Made by a program: the position numbers and the translations under genes. DNA of 52,165 nt. Source: Bacteroidales bacterium. GTDB lineage: Bacteria > Bacteroidota > Bacteroidia > Bacteroidales > UBA932. The DNA lies in NCBI GenBank assembly GCA_017471025.1, contig JAFUWX010000035.1:1-52165 (forward strand), given 5' to 3'. Below are positions 23,701 through 32,487 of this stretch, one piece after another; the first letter of the stretch is position 1; each line of letters starts with the position of its first letter. The notes under the pieces were generated by a model. It searched no databases. It worked only from the letters and a program-made list of their open reading frames with translations, and had not been told where the DNA came from.

Positions 23701-24310
23701 CGCTCGGGTCCTCCGTATTTTCAGGTTTGACAGATGCGCCGGAGACAGCGTCGGAAGCGACGCCCTTGATCGCGTCCAGGGCATTCTGGATAGCCGTGGC
23801 ATAGGCCCGGGAAGTGATCGTGGAGGCGGTGATCGCATCGACGTCACCTCCGTCCTTCTTCACTTTCAGGATCTTCTGCGCGGTATCGAAGCCCTTCCAC
23901 TGGGCCATGAACTTCTCGTCCGTATTGCACTTGGCGCCCAAGCCGGGCGTCTCCTGGTGGGACAGGACGGAAGTATTATAGACGACGCCTTCCGGGGTCA
24001 GACCCACCATCAGGGTGAGCGGACCGCCGAAACCGACGACCGTGGATTTCACGGCATAGGCCTTGACGGAGCCGTCTTCGGAGAGGGTGTAATACTCGGA
24101 AGGCTGGCCGCCGACGGTAAGGGACTGCGCATCGGAGAGTTCGCCCCCTTCCGGGAGCACCGCACCGATCGAGGCACGCAGCAACTTGGCGTTGGTCTCG
24201 GCAATGGGAGCCGCCGTGACCGCATAGACGCCCGCGAGGATGGCGGAGCAAACGAGGCAGGTGACCAGCAGGCACACCGCCATGTTGACAAGATTGGATT
24301 TGACTGCCAT
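23693..24310 (-). CDS. rnfG: Rnf complex subunit G, covalent flavoprotein
   Basis: This 205-residue protein has one N-terminal membrane helix (about 8-32) and a periplasmic FMN-binding domain. The covalent flavin site is the Thr in the stretch DAITASTITSRA (Thr164), matching the S/T-G-A-T-x-T motif of NqrC/RnfG with Ala-Ser in place of Gly-Ala. It transfers electrons between RnfD and the other subunits during Na+ or H+ translocation. It lies 1 base downstream of rnfD and overlaps rnfE. Confidence 0.94.
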   Translation of the reverse strand: MAVKSNLVNMAVCLLVTCLVCSAILAGVYAVTAAPIAETNAKLLRASIGAVLPEGGELSDAQSLTVGGQPSEYYTLSEDGSVKAYAVKSTVVGFGGPLTLMVGLTPEGVVYNTSVLSHQETPGLGAKCNTDEKFMAQWKGFDTAQKILKVKKDGGDVDAITASTITSRAYATAIQNALDAIKGVASDAVSGASVKPENTEDPSDE

Positions 24311-24311
24311 A

Positions 24312-25286
24312 TTATGCCCTCCCGTATTTTTTCTGGTGGAACGCCCGGTTCAGGAGCGGCACCACCGCGTTCATCAGCAGGATGGCGAAGGACATGCCTT
24401 CCGGATAACTGCCGAAATAGCGGATCATCATCGTGATGAAACCGATGCCGACGCCATAGATGATGCCGCCGAGGACGCTCATCGGCGAGGTGACGTAATC
24501 CGTGGCCATGAAGCAGGAACCCAGGATCATACCGCCGGTGAGGAGGTTGAAGACAGGGCCCGTGAAACGCTCCGGATTGACGAGCCAGAAGACCAGGGCT
24601 ACGACGGCCACGGTCACCCAGATGGACAGGGTGATGTGCGGACGGATGACCCGGCGGGCCAGCAGATAGACGAAACCGGCCAGCAGGGCCAGTGCCGAAA
24701 TCTCACCGGCGGAACCGCCGATGTTGGTCAGCAGCATCTGGAGATAATCCGGGGAAATCAGTTCGGAAAGCTTGCCGCCCTGCAGCAGCCCTTCCTTGAC
24801 GACGCCCAACGGAGTGGCGCCGGTCACGGCGTCCGCACCGAAAAGGCCCTTCGGCATTTCCCAATGGGTCATGTAGGTCGGGAAGGAGATGAGCAGGAAC
24901 ACGCGGCCGGCGATGGCCGGGTTGAAAACATTCTGCCCGAGTCCGCCGAAGGTCATCTTGGCCACGCAGATGGCCATGACGGCACCGATGAAGACCACCC
25001 ACCACGGCGTCGTGGAAGGCAGGTTCAGGGCCAGGAGGATACCGGTCACGACGGCGGACAAGTCCCCGATCGTGGACGGCTTTTTCATCAGGAAACGGGT
25101 CACCAGGTATTCCAGCAGCACGCAGGACGCGACGCTGACACCCAGCACGAGCAGTTCGCTCCAGCCATAGAAGACCACGGAGACAAGCACGGCCGGCATC
25201 AGGGCGATCACGACATCACGCATCAGGGACCGGGTGGACACGGGTGCGTGGATGTGCGGTGAAGGTGAAACCAATAATCTGTTCAT
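24312..25286 (-). CDS. rnfD: Rnf complex subunit D, covalent flavoprotein
   Basis: This 324-residue polytopic membrane subunit has about nine helices. The covalent FMN threonine is in DAVTGATPLG (Thr158), and FGGLGQNVFNPAIAGR is a family signature. It forms part of the ion-conducting path in the membrane. I prefer the ATG at 25286 (MNRLLVSPSPHIH, matching homologues) over 25298. It lies 23 bases downstream of rnfC. Confidence 0.94.
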   Translation of the reverse strand: MNRLLVSPSPHIHAPVSTRSLMRDVVIALMPAVLVSVVFYGWSELLVLGVSVASCVLLEYLVTRFLMKKPSTIGDLSAVVTGILLALNLPSTTPWWVVFIGAVMAICVAKMTFGGLGQNVFNPAIAGRVFLLISFPTYMTHWEMPKGLFGADAVTGATPLGVVKEGLLQGGKLSELISPDYLQMLLTNIGGSAGEISALALLAGFVYLLARRVIRPHITLSIWVTVAVVALVFWLVNPERFTGPVFNLLTGGMILGSCFMATDYVTSPMSVLGGIIYGVGIGFITMMIRYFGSYPEGMSFAILLMNAVVPLLNRAFHQKKYGRA

Positions 25287-25309
25287 ATCTGTATGCAATT
25301 TTTAACAAT

Positions 25310-26686
25310 CTATTTACCGGCAGCGGCTTTCGCGGCGGCGGCACGCGCGCGCAGGATGCCCATCACCTGGGCCTTGGCCTGGCGGATGCTGTCCAGCAGC
25401 GGGATATTGGCCGGGCAGCTGTACAGGCAGCAGCCGCATTCGATACAATCCTGGACGGCGTTCTTCTCCAGTTCGTCCGTCATGCCGGCGCGGGCCAGCG
25501 GGTTGAGCAGGAAGGGCTCCAGACCCATCGGGCAGGCCTCGGCGCAGCGGCCGCAGCGGATACAGTTGCTCTCGGGGGCGCGGCGGGTCTGTTTTTCCGT
25601 CAGGAACAGCAGGGCGGAAGTGCCCTTGACCGTCGCGGCGTCGAGGTTGGAGATGGCCTTGCCCATCATCGGGCCGCCGCTGATGACCTTGACGGCTTCC
25701 GCCGGGAATCCGCCCAGGTAATCGATGATATATTGCAGCGGGGTGCCGACACGCACCAGGAGGTTGGCCTGGCGGGGGAAGCACTCACCGGTGACGGTCA
25801 CGGAGTTGTCGATGATCGGCTTGTTCTTCTGCACGGCATCATAGACGGCCAGGGCGGTGGCCACGTTCTGCACGACGGCGCCCACGTCGATGGGCAGGCC
25901 GCCGGACTTCACCTGGCGATGCATGACGGCATCAATCAGCTGTTTCTCACCCCCTTGCGGGTAGCGTTTGCGCAGGCTCATCACGGAGATGCCGGCATAT
26001 TTGGTGGAAATCTTGCGCATTTCCGGCAGCAGCTTGTTCAGATAGGCGATGGCCTCGGGCTTGTTCTCTTCCACGGCGATCGTCGCCGTATCCACGCCCA
26101 GCACCTGCTTGAGGATGGCCGTTCCGACCACGACTTCACGCCCTTTTTCGAGCAGGGTCCTGTAGTCGGAGGTCAGGTAAGGTTCGCACTCGCATCCGTT
26201 GATAATCAGGCGTTCGCACACCTTGCCCGGAGGCGGGGTCAGCTTCACATGGGTGGGGAAGGTTGCGCCGCCCAGGCCGACCACGCCGCCCTGACGGATT
26301 TTCTCCACGATGGCCTTGTTGTCATCGGTGAAATCGGTCTTCAGGATATCGGAACGGTCGATGCTTTCCAGCCACTCGTCGCCCTCCACCTGGATTTCGA
26401 TGCACAGCTGGGCATTGCCGGCGAGGTCCTTGCGCGGAGCGATGGACTTGACGGTGCCGGACACGGAGGAATGGATATACGCGGAAACGAATCCGCCCGG
26501 CTCCGCGATGGGCTGACCGACCTTGACGGTGTCACCGACGGCCACGATGGGCTTGGCCGGTGCGCCGATATGCTGGGCGACGGAGATCCAGACGGTCTCC
26601 GGAATGGGAAGGGGCTCGATGGCGCACTCCCGGGAAATCTTGCTGTCGTGCGGATGGACTCCGCCGATGGAGAAGGTCCTGTTCAT
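25310..26686 (-). CDS. rnfC: Rnf complex subunit C, NADH-interacting iron-sulfur protein
   Basis: This 458-residue cytoplasmic subunit has the N-terminal GGVHPHDSK motif of RnfC and a flavin/NADH-binding Complex1_51K-like core with VGLGGATFPTHVKL and INGCECEPYLTSD. Two [4Fe-4S] motifs follow, CIRCGRCAEACP (about residue 375) and CIECGCCLYSCP (about 412). It is where electrons meet NAD+/NADH. The C-terminus is short and Ala/Lys-rich, without the long repeat tail of E. coli RsxC. It begins 2 bases after the rnfB stop codon. Confidence 0.95.
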   Translation of the reverse strand: MNRTFSIGGVHPHDSKISRECAIEPLPIPETVWISVAQHIGAPAKPIVAVGDTVKVGQPIAEPGGFVSAYIHSSVSGTVKSIAPRKDLAGNAQLCIEIQVEGDEWLESIDRSDILKTDFTDDNKAIVEKIRQGGVVGLGGATFPTHVKLTPPPGKVCERLIINGCECEPYLTSDYRTLLEKGREVVVGTAILKQVLGVDTATIAVEENKPEAIAYLNKLLPEMRKISTKYAGISVMSLRKRYPQGGEKQLIDAVMHRQVKSGGLPIDVGAVVQNVATALAVYDAVQKNKPIIDNSVTVTGECFPRQANLLVRVGTPLQYIIDYLGGFPAEAVKVISGGPMMGKAISNLDAATVKGTSALLFLTEKQTRRAPESNCIRCGRCAEACPMGLEPFLLNPLARAGMTDELEKNAVQDCIECGCCLYSCPANIPLLDSIRQAKAQVMGILRARAAAAKAAAGK

Positions 26687-26688
26687 AC

Positions 26689-27630
26689 TTATGCCTCCTT
26701 TTCTATGGGTTTGGCCGGGGCTTCCTGCGCAGCCTTGGCGGCGGCAGCGGCCTCGGCGGCCTTCTTCTTACGTTCCTGTACGCGGGCCTTGACGGCCGCG
26801 GCGTCCAGCGGCTTGGGGAAGTTGACGGCATGGATCGCGCCGGTCGGGCAGAATGCCTCGCATTCGCGGCAGAGCTTGCACTTGGACGGATCGATATAGG
26901 CCACGTTGTTCTCGAACACGATGGCGCCGTGGGTACAGGTCTTCTCGCAGAGGCTGCAACCGATGCAGGCATTGGCGCAGGCCTTCTTCACGGCCGGGCC
27001 CTTGTCCTTGTTGACGCAGCTCACGTACATGCGCATGCCGCGCGGACCCTTCGGCCGCAGCTCGATGATGCCCTTCGGGCAGGCTTTGGCGCAGGCGCCG
27101 CAGGCGGTACACTTGGTCTCGTCCACCACCGGCAGGCCGGTGACGGGATCCATCGACAGCGCACCGAACGTACAGGCGTTCACGCAGTCTCCGCAGCCCA
27201 GGCAGCCGAAGGAGCAACCGGTATCCCCCGCATACAGCGCGGCTTTCACCTTGCAGGAGGCCAGGCCGTCGTAATCGTTGACGGTCGGACGGGCCTCACA
27301 GGTGCCGTTGCAACGGACCACGGCCACCATCGGAGCTTTCTCCTTGACTTCGTGGCCGAGGATGGCGGCGACTTTCTGCATCACCTCATTCCCGCCGACG
27401 GGGCAGTAATGGTTGTCCAGATTGGGAGCCTTCACCGCAGAATCGGCGAAAGCGCGGCAGCCCGCGAATCCGCAGCCGCCGCAGTTGGCACCCGGCATCA
27501 CCTTCTCCACCTCGTCAATGCGCGGATCTTCCACCACTTTGAAGCGCTCCGCGATGAACCAGAGGATAATCGCTAGCAGCAGCCCCAACACGGTGAGGAT
27601 GGCGATGGTCCAGATAATTGTTTGACTCAT
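26689..27630 (-). CDS. rnfB: Rnf complex subunit B, polyferredoxin
   Basis: This 313-residue subunit starts with a membrane anchor (about 3-27) and the Fe-S domain NCGGCGFAGC. It then has four CxxCxxCxxxC motifs: CLGCGDCVNAC, CTACGACAKAC, CIGCSLCEKTC and CKLCRECEAFC, each suited to a [4Fe-4S] cluster. It is the likely entry point for electrons from reduced ferredoxin. The Ala/Lys/Glu-rich tail after residue 275 is low complexity. It follows rseC by 4 bases and opens the order B-C-D-G-E-A usual in Bacteroidetes. Confidence 0.95.
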   Translation of the reverse strand: MSQTIIWTIAILTVLGLLLAIILWFIAERFKVVEDPRIDEVEKVMPGANCGGCGFAGCRAFADSAVKAPNLDNHYCPVGGNEVMQKVAAILGHEVKEKAPMVAVVRCNGTCEARPTVNDYDGLASCKVKAALYAGDTGCSFGCLGCGDCVNACTFGALSMDPVTGLPVVDETKCTACGACAKACPKGIIELRPKGPRGMRMYVSCVNKDKGPAVKKACANACIGCSLCEKTCTHGAIVFENNVAYIDPSKCKLCRECEAFCPTGAIHAVNFPKPLDAAAVKARVQERKKKAAEAAAAAKAAQEAPAKPIEKEA

Positions 27631-27634
27631 AAGC

Positions 27635-28048
27635 TTATCGTTTTATTTTTTCCATCGTGAAAACATAGTCCCGGGCGATGTGGCCGCGCAGCAGCCACAG
27701 CACACCATACCAAAGCCCCACGGCAGCCACGCCGGCCAGCCCGACCCACAGCTCATGCAGGGAGGTGTAGGACAGGCCTACGACAATGCCCAGCAGGAGC
27801 AGCACCGGGATGACATAACAAAGCAGCACCGCCTGGAATCCCATCGATTCGCGGAGCTGCACCGTCACGGTCTCGCCCACCTGGAAGCCCGGTGCGGAAG
27901 GGACCTCGACAGCCTTCGTCACGGCGTCGGCCGCAGTGCACAGCCCCTGTGCATGACAGGAGGCGCAGGCGGACTGCGAAAGGATTTCCACCACGGTCTT
28001 TTCAGGACCGACGGAACGGATGACGCCGCTGTGTGAGACCGATTCCAT
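27635..28048 (-). CDS. rseC: RseC/MucC-like protein upstream of rnf
   Basis: This 137-residue protein has an N-terminal cytoplasmic Cys cluster (ACASCHAQGLC, about residues 27-37) followed by two membrane helices near 73-92 and 98-120. This layout matches the SoxR-reducing-system/RseC family that is routinely encoded with rnf in Bacteroidetes. The cysteines may bind an Fe-S cluster. It starts one base after the DUF3108 gene and ends four bases before rnfB. Confidence 0.9.
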   Translation of the reverse strand: MESVSHSGVIRSVGPEKTVVEILSQSACASCHAQGLCTAADAVTKAVEVPSAPGFQVGETVTVQLRESMGFQAVLLCYVIPVLLLLGIVVGLSYTSLHELWVGLAGVAAVGLWYGVLWLLRGHIARDYVFTMEKIKR

Positions 28049-28870
28049 CTATTTTTTCCGGCCGTATTCCACGGGGTATTTCAAGCCTTCGCAGGAAATC
28101 AGCCGCCCGGACACCGCGCCGAATTTGAACGGCGCCTCGAAGCGGACCGGGATGCGGTTCGCATCGTTGGTGAACAGGAAAATGAGATCCTCCTTGGTGT
28201 CAAAGGTCTCGCCTGCATTCAGCCGGACGGCGAAACGCAGGACCTCGACCACGCCGAGGGCTTTGTCCTTGAATGTCTCGATGCCCTTGTAGGTCATGGC
28301 CATCGTAAAGGTCTCGTTGTCGAGCATCATCGTGCCGATGTAGCGCTGGCCGACCGTCAGCCGGGCCACGTCCACGTCGCGCATCATATAGACCATGCTG
28401 GTGATGTCGCAGGTGCCGGGCTGGATGGGGAGGGTCTTGGTGAAAGGCTCCTGGGCGGAATTCTCCACCCGGGATTCGACCGTTCCGGCCGCCCAGTTGT
28501 ACTTGACGTCGTTCTTGCAGGCCCAGTTGCCTTCGCGGGTGTCGCGGTAGAAATGCAGCGGCACCAGAGCGGGCGTGAAAGTGCTCCGGAAGTCCTCCCG
28601 CACCTTGAAGAAGGTGTCGTAGAACTTGGAAGACTGCCCGAAAATCCGGGCGGAAAAGGCCTTCTGCCCCGCATACACGGTGCTATCGACACTGATGGTG
28701 GCATAGGCGACATCCGAATTGATGATGCCCCACTGGTAGTGGAGTTTGTACTTGAAACTCTCGCCTCCCCGGAACGGAAGGGTCTCTCCCCCGCCCCGTA
28801 CCGGCAGGCTCTGCGCCGGCAGCCACAGCGGCAGCAGCGCAAGCATAAAGGTAATGAATATCCGTTTCAT
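28049..28870 (-). CDS. DUF3108 periplasmic protein
   Basis: This 273-residue exported protein has a signal peptide (MKRIFITFMLALLPLWLPAQS). A beta-rich DUF3108 domain is marked by FRGGESFKYKLHYQWG, KFYDTFFKVREDFRSTF and LHFYRDTREGNW. The family is widespread in Bacteroidetes; its function is not established, though the fold is thought to resemble lipid- or sugar-binding periplasmic proteins. It abuts rseC (its stop codon directly precedes the rseC ATG), so it probably belongs to the rnf transcript or feeds into it. Confidence 0.85.
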   Translation of the reverse strand: MKRIFITFMLALLPLWLPAQSLPVRGGGETLPFRGGESFKYKLHYQWGIINSDVAYATISVDSTVYAGQKAFSARIFGQSSKFYDTFFKVREDFRSTFTPALVPLHFYRDTREGNWACKNDVKYNWAAGTVESRVENSAQEPFTKTLPIQPGTCDITSMVYMMRDVDVARLTVGQRYIGTMMLDNETFTMAMTYKGIETFKDKALGVVEVLRFAVRLNAGETFDTKEDLIFLFTNDANRIPVRFEAPFKFGAVSGRLISCEGLKYPVEYGRKK

Positions 28871-28904
28871 AACTCCGTACTATACCAAATCCATACCGAA
28901 GCCG

Positions 28905-30434
28905 CTACTGGAATTCAGAACTGCCGAATTCTCCGCCCTGCGCATAGCCCATATCGTATCCTCCGAGACCGGAAGACTGGTCCAGGGCCGGGCTGGAAGC
29001 GGACATATAGGACTCGGACTGGTTGATCAGCGTATCGTCCAGTTCGACGAAACGAACCAGTTCGCTCTTGAAGCGCATCGGAATGTCGGCGGTCTCGCCG
29101 TTACGGTGCTTCGCAATGATGATCTCGGTGGTCTCCTTGCCGTCCGGGGTCTCCGCAAGTCCCAGATAGTCAGGACGATGGACAAAGATAACCATATCGG
29201 CATCCTGCTCGATGGCGCCGGACTCACGCAGGTCGCTGAGCTGCGGCTTGCCATTGCTTCCGCTGCGCTGGACGGCGTTTCGCGAAAGCTGCGAGAGGGC
29301 GATGATCGGCACGTTCAGTTCCTTGGCCGTCGCCTTCAGGGTACGGGAGATGGCCGCCACTTCCTGCTCGCGCATGCCGCGCAGTTCGGCGGGCCCCTGC
29401 ATCAGCTGGAGGTAGTCCACGATCACCAGGCGCACGCCCTTGCTTTTGACCAGGCGCTTAACCTTGGTGCGGAACTCCATGATCGGAAGGCTCGGGGTAT
29501 CGTCCACGTACAGCGGGGCCTTGGACAAGGCTTTCAGCTTGAATTCCAGCTGTTCCCACTCGTAAGGCTCCAGTTTCTGACCGCCTTTGATCTTCTCGGC
29601 GGGCAGGCCGGATTCCGAGGTCATCAGACGCTTGGCCAGCTGGATGGCCGGCATTTCCAGGGAGAAGACGGCCACCGGCATGTTGTGATCGACGGCGGCG
29701 TTGCGGGCGATATTGAGGGCGAACGCGGTCTTACCCACGGACGGACGGGCGGCCAGGATGATCAGGTCGGAAGGCTGCCAGCCCATCGTGATCCGGTCGA
29801 TGGAGGGATAGCCCGAAGGCACGCCGCTCAGGCCGGACTGGGACTGCATCCGCTCGACATCGTCCATCGCCGTCTTGATGACGGAACCGATTTCCTGGAC
29901 ATCCTTCTTGACGCTGTTCTGGATCGCCGCGAAAATCTTGGACTGGGACATGTCGATGAGGTCATCGACATCGACTGAATCGTCGTAAGAATTCTTCAGG
30001 ATATCGAAGGAGGCCGTGATGAGGTCGCGCTGGATGTTCTTCTGCTTGAGGATCTTGATATAATACTCGATATGCGCGGCCGCTCCGATTTTCTGCGACA
30101 GCGCCGCAAGCCGTACCGCTCCGCCGATTTCTTCGAGCTGGCCCTGCGAAGAGAGTTTCTGCGACACGGACAGCAGGTCCAGGGCGACATGCTCGTTGAC
30201 GAGCTTGACCATCGCCTCGAAAATGGTCCGGTGCCGGGGGTCGTAGAAGCACGAAGGGGTCAGTTCCTCCATCGCCTCATCGACGCAGCCGGGTTCGATG
30301 AGCAGCGCACCCAGGACGGCTTCTTCGAAGTCGATAGCCTGGGGCGGACGGTTGCCCATTTCCAGGCCCAGGGTGTCCAGATTGACATCCTGCCCTTTTT
30401 TCTTGCCGGAAGTACGCTCAGCCATAGCAGTCAA
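28905..30434 (-). CDS. dnaB: Replicative DNA helicase
   Basis: This 509-residue hexameric helicase has the DnaB N-terminal domain (PQAIDFEEAVLGALLIEPG, residues about 31-130) and RecA-like C-terminal domain with Walker A ARPSVGKTAFAL, H1a-type VAVFSLEMPA and the downstream VIVDYLQLM Walker B. A Gly/Ser-rich tail ends QGGEFGSSEFQ. It unwinds DNA at the replication fork with the DnaG primase. The start may be 30434 or the ATG at 30425 (MAERTS). No intein is present. It lies between the zinc-ribbon gene and the DUF3108/rnf cluster. Confidence 0.96.
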   Translation of the reverse strand: MTAMAERTSGKKKGQDVNLDTLGLEMGNRPPQAIDFEEAVLGALLIEPGCVDEAMEELTPSCFYDPRHRTIFEAMVKLVNEHVALDLLSVSQKLSSQGQLEEIGGAVRLAALSQKIGAAAHIEYYIKILKQKNIQRDLITASFDILKNSYDDSVDVDDLIDMSQSKIFAAIQNSVKKDVQEIGSVIKTAMDDVERMQSQSGLSGVPSGYPSIDRITMGWQPSDLIILAARPSVGKTAFALNIARNAAVDHNMPVAVFSLEMPAIQLAKRLMTSESGLPAEKIKGGQKLEPYEWEQLEFKLKALSKAPLYVDDTPSLPIMEFRTKVKRLVKSKGVRLVIVDYLQLMQGPAELRGMREQEVAAISRTLKATAKELNVPIIALSQLSRNAVQRSGSNGKPQLSDLRESGAIEQDADMVIFVHRPDYLGLAETPDGKETTEIIIAKHRNGETADIPMRFKSELVRFVELDDTLINQSESYMSASSPALDQSSGLGGYDMGYAQGGEFGSSEFQ

Positions 30435-30467
30435 TAAGATCCTTTACGATTCAGGCGGCAAGCCGGA

Positions 30468-31280
30468 CTATTCGGCGTCCGGATTGACGATGATACGGCC
30501 GCAATGCTCGCAGATGATCAGCTTGCGTCCGGAAGCGATATCGACCAGGCGCTGCGGGATGATCGTGTTGAAGCAACCGCCGCAGGCGTTGTTGTTATAG
30601 ACCGGCACCACGGCGAGGTGGTTCTTCACGCTGGCGCGGATGCGCTCGTAAGCGCTCATGGTCCGGGCGTCGATCTTGCTCGCACAGGCCTCGCGCTCCT
30701 CCTGCAGACGGGCTTCCTCCTTGGAAGTGGCCTGGGAGATATTGGCGAGTTCCTCCTGCTTGGCCTGCAGGTCCGCCTGGCGGATGGAGATCATATCGTT
30801 GTTGTACTCGATGTCGCTGCGGGCCTCCATGATCTTGGTCTTGGCCTCGCCGATGTGCTTTTCGGCGATCTGGCGCAGCAGGGTCTGGTTCTCCACCTCC
30901 TTGTTCAGGGAGTCGAACTCGCGGCTGTTGGCGATGTTCTCGATCTGCTTCTGGTATTTGGTGATCTGGTTGTCGCAGTCGAGGATATCCTGCTTGCAGT
31001 TGTTGATGGTCTGGGTCATCCCGTCGATGAACTGGAGGATGCGGGCGTTTGTCGCCTCGATCTCGGCGATTTCCTTCTCAAGGGTCTCCACCTCGGCGGG
31101 CAGTTCGCCGCGCAGCTGAAGAATCTTGTCAATGGCCGTATCGGCCTTCTGGAGGTCGTAGAGGACCTTGAGCTTTTCGCCGACATTGACGTCGGAATCG
31201 GCGAAATTCTTCTGGATGGATACGAAGGTCTCCCGCTGATCGATCGGGGTCTCGACTTTCTTTACTTTCTTTGTTGCCAT
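30468..31280 (-). CDS. Coiled-coil protein with C4 zinc ribbon
   Basis: This 270-residue protein begins MATKKVKKVETPIDQ. A long alpha-helical hairpin coiled coil spans about 30-210, rich in Glu, Gln and Lys (VETLEKEIAEIEATNARI). A C-terminal zinc ribbon has CxxC pairs in ACGGCFN and CEHCGR (PF02591 family). The related CdsZ-type proteins are thought to act in cell division or nucleic-acid binding, but the role in Bacteroidetes is not established. I chose the ATG at 31280; the longer frame to 31421 would run through the promoter (-7 at 31346-31353) and into the Nif3 gene end. In Bacteroidales it regularly sits next to the Nif3 gene, as here. Confidence 0.88.
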   Translation of the reverse strand: MATKKVKKVETPIDQRETFVSIQKNFADSDVNVGEKLKVLYDLQKADTAIDKILQLRGELPAEVETLEKEIAEIEATNARILQFIDGMTQTINNCKQDILDCDNQITKYQKQIENIANSREFDSLNKEVENQTLLRQIAEKHIGEAKTKIMEARSDIEYNNDMISIRQADLQAKQEELANISQATSKEEARLQEEREACASKIDARTMSAYERIRASVKNHLAVVPVYNNNACGGCFNTIIPQRLVDIASGRKLIICEHCGRIIVNPDAE

Positions 31281-31345
31281 ATTTGATATACGTATATTTT
31301 TTCTTCCTGCATCCGCCCCCCGGACGGGGAAGACGGTGCGATCTG

Positions 31346-31353
31346 CAAAGGTA
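31346..31353 (-). promoter_or_regulatory. -7 promoter box of the zinc-ribbon gene
   Basis: Minus-strand TACCTTTG matches TAnnTTTG, about 65 bases upstream of the ATG at 31280. A TTTC at the -33 position (19 bp spacing) is an imperfect match. Confidence 0.6.
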
Positions 31354-31380
31354 CGAATTTTTTCTGTATTAGGAAAGAAC

Positions 31381-32166
31381 TTACCGCCAGAAGACCGGAT
31401 TTTCCGGCGCAGCATCAGCATGGACGGCCAAGGACGGCAGTCTGCGTCGAATTTCCCCGGCCAGGATGCCGACGATGTCGATTTCGCTCTCGAAATGGCC
31501 GATGTCGGCGATCATGAAAGTGCGCGGGGTGAAGAACTGGTGATAGGTGATGTCGCCGCTGATGTACAGCGAAGCGCCGCTGGCGAGGGCCGTGGCGATC
31601 AACGAGCCGCCGGAGCCGCCGCACAGCGCCACCCGGCGCACCCGTTCCACCGGACGGGAATGGCGCAGGACTTTCAGCGAAAAACACGTCTTGACATAGT
31701 CCAGGGCCTGTTCGCCGGACATCTCTTCGGGCAGGTCTCCGAGGACGCCCAGGCCGGTCTGCCCTTCCGGGGACGGCGCGCCCTCCGGGTCCAGGCAGCA
31801 GGTATTCTGAAGGCCCAGCCGGCCGGCCATGGCCCAGCTTACGCCGCCGGATACCTTGTCGGCCGATGTGTGGGCGGCATAGACCGCGATTCCGTAACGG
31901 ATGGCCAGCATGACGGCCTCTCCGACCGGGTCTTCCGGGGTAATCCGGCGTATGCCCTTGAAAATCAACGGATGATGGGTGACGATCATGTCGCAGCCCG
32001 CCTGCCTGGCCTTTTCCACCAGCGCAGCGGTGCAGTCGAAGCCGACGAGCACGCCATGGACCTCGTCCGCGGGCGAGCCGATGATCAGCCCGCTGTTATC
32101 CCAACTTTCCTGGACGGAGGCCGGAGCGAATCCCTCAACGGCCGCCACAACATCCCCTACCCTCAT
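31381..32166 (-). CDS. Nif3-like dinuclear metal centre protein
   Basis: This 261-residue protein belongs to the Nif3/YbgI family. The N-terminal half has ESWDNSGLIIG and the metal ligands THHPLIFKG; the C-terminal half has GDITYHQFFTPRTFMIADIGHFESE with further His/Glu ligands. It is the short form without the PII-like insert seen in many Gram-positive members. The family forms hexameric toroids binding two metal ions; GTP cyclohydrolase-type activity has been suggested but not proved. Its ATG overlaps the MerR-like gene's stop as ATGA. Confidence 0.92.
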   Translation of the reverse strand: MRVGDVVAAVEGFAPASVQESWDNSGLIIGSPADEVHGVLVGFDCTAALVEKARQAGCDMIVTHHPLIFKGIRRITPEDPVGEAVMLAIRYGIAVYAAHTSADKVSGGVSWAMAGRLGLQNTCCLDPEGAPSPEGQTGLGVLGDLPEEMSGEQALDYVKTCFSLKVLRHSRPVERVRRVALCGGSGGSLIATALASGASLYISGDITYHQFFTPRTFMIADIGHFESEIDIVGILAGEIRRRLPSLAVHADAAPENPVFWR

Positions 32167-32480
32167 AGCCCGGCGCGGATTTCTTCGAGCTGGGCCCGGA
32201 CGGCTTTCAGCGCATCCAGGGCCTTCACGCGGTCCTCCACGCTGCGCCGGTCGGCCGCCAGGGACTTGGCCGCCCCTTCCAGAGTCATGCCTTTGCCCTT
32301 GATCAGCAGGTGAAGCTGTTTGAGCACGTCCATTTCCTCCCGGGTATAGAGCCGGTTGCCTTTGGCGTTGCGGTGCGGTTTCAGGTACTTGGGGAAGCTG
32401 GTGGTCCAGAAACGCACCAGGGAAGGGCTTTCCCCGATGGCCTGGGCGGCTTCGCCGATGGTGTAGAGATACTTTTCCAT
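32163..32480 (-). CDS. MerR-family regulator
   Basis: This 105-residue protein has an N-terminal MerR winged helix (YTIGEAAQAIGESPSLVRFW, with NRLYTREEMDVLKQLHLL as the wing and helix) and a C-terminal helix for dimerisation. No ligand-binding domain or metal-binding cysteines are visible, so it is the minimal form often found beside nif3 and M23 genes in Bacteroidetes. I chose the ATG at 32480; a longer frame to 32531 would overlap the M23 gene and has no MerR features. The regulon is unknown. Confidence 0.88.
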   Translation of the reverse strand: MEKYLYTIGEAAQAIGESPSLVRFWTTSFPKYLKPHRNAKGNRLYTREEMDVLKQLHLLIKGKGMTLEGAAKSLAADRRSVEDRVKALDALKAVRAQLEEIRAGL

Positions 32481-32487
32481 ATCTGTG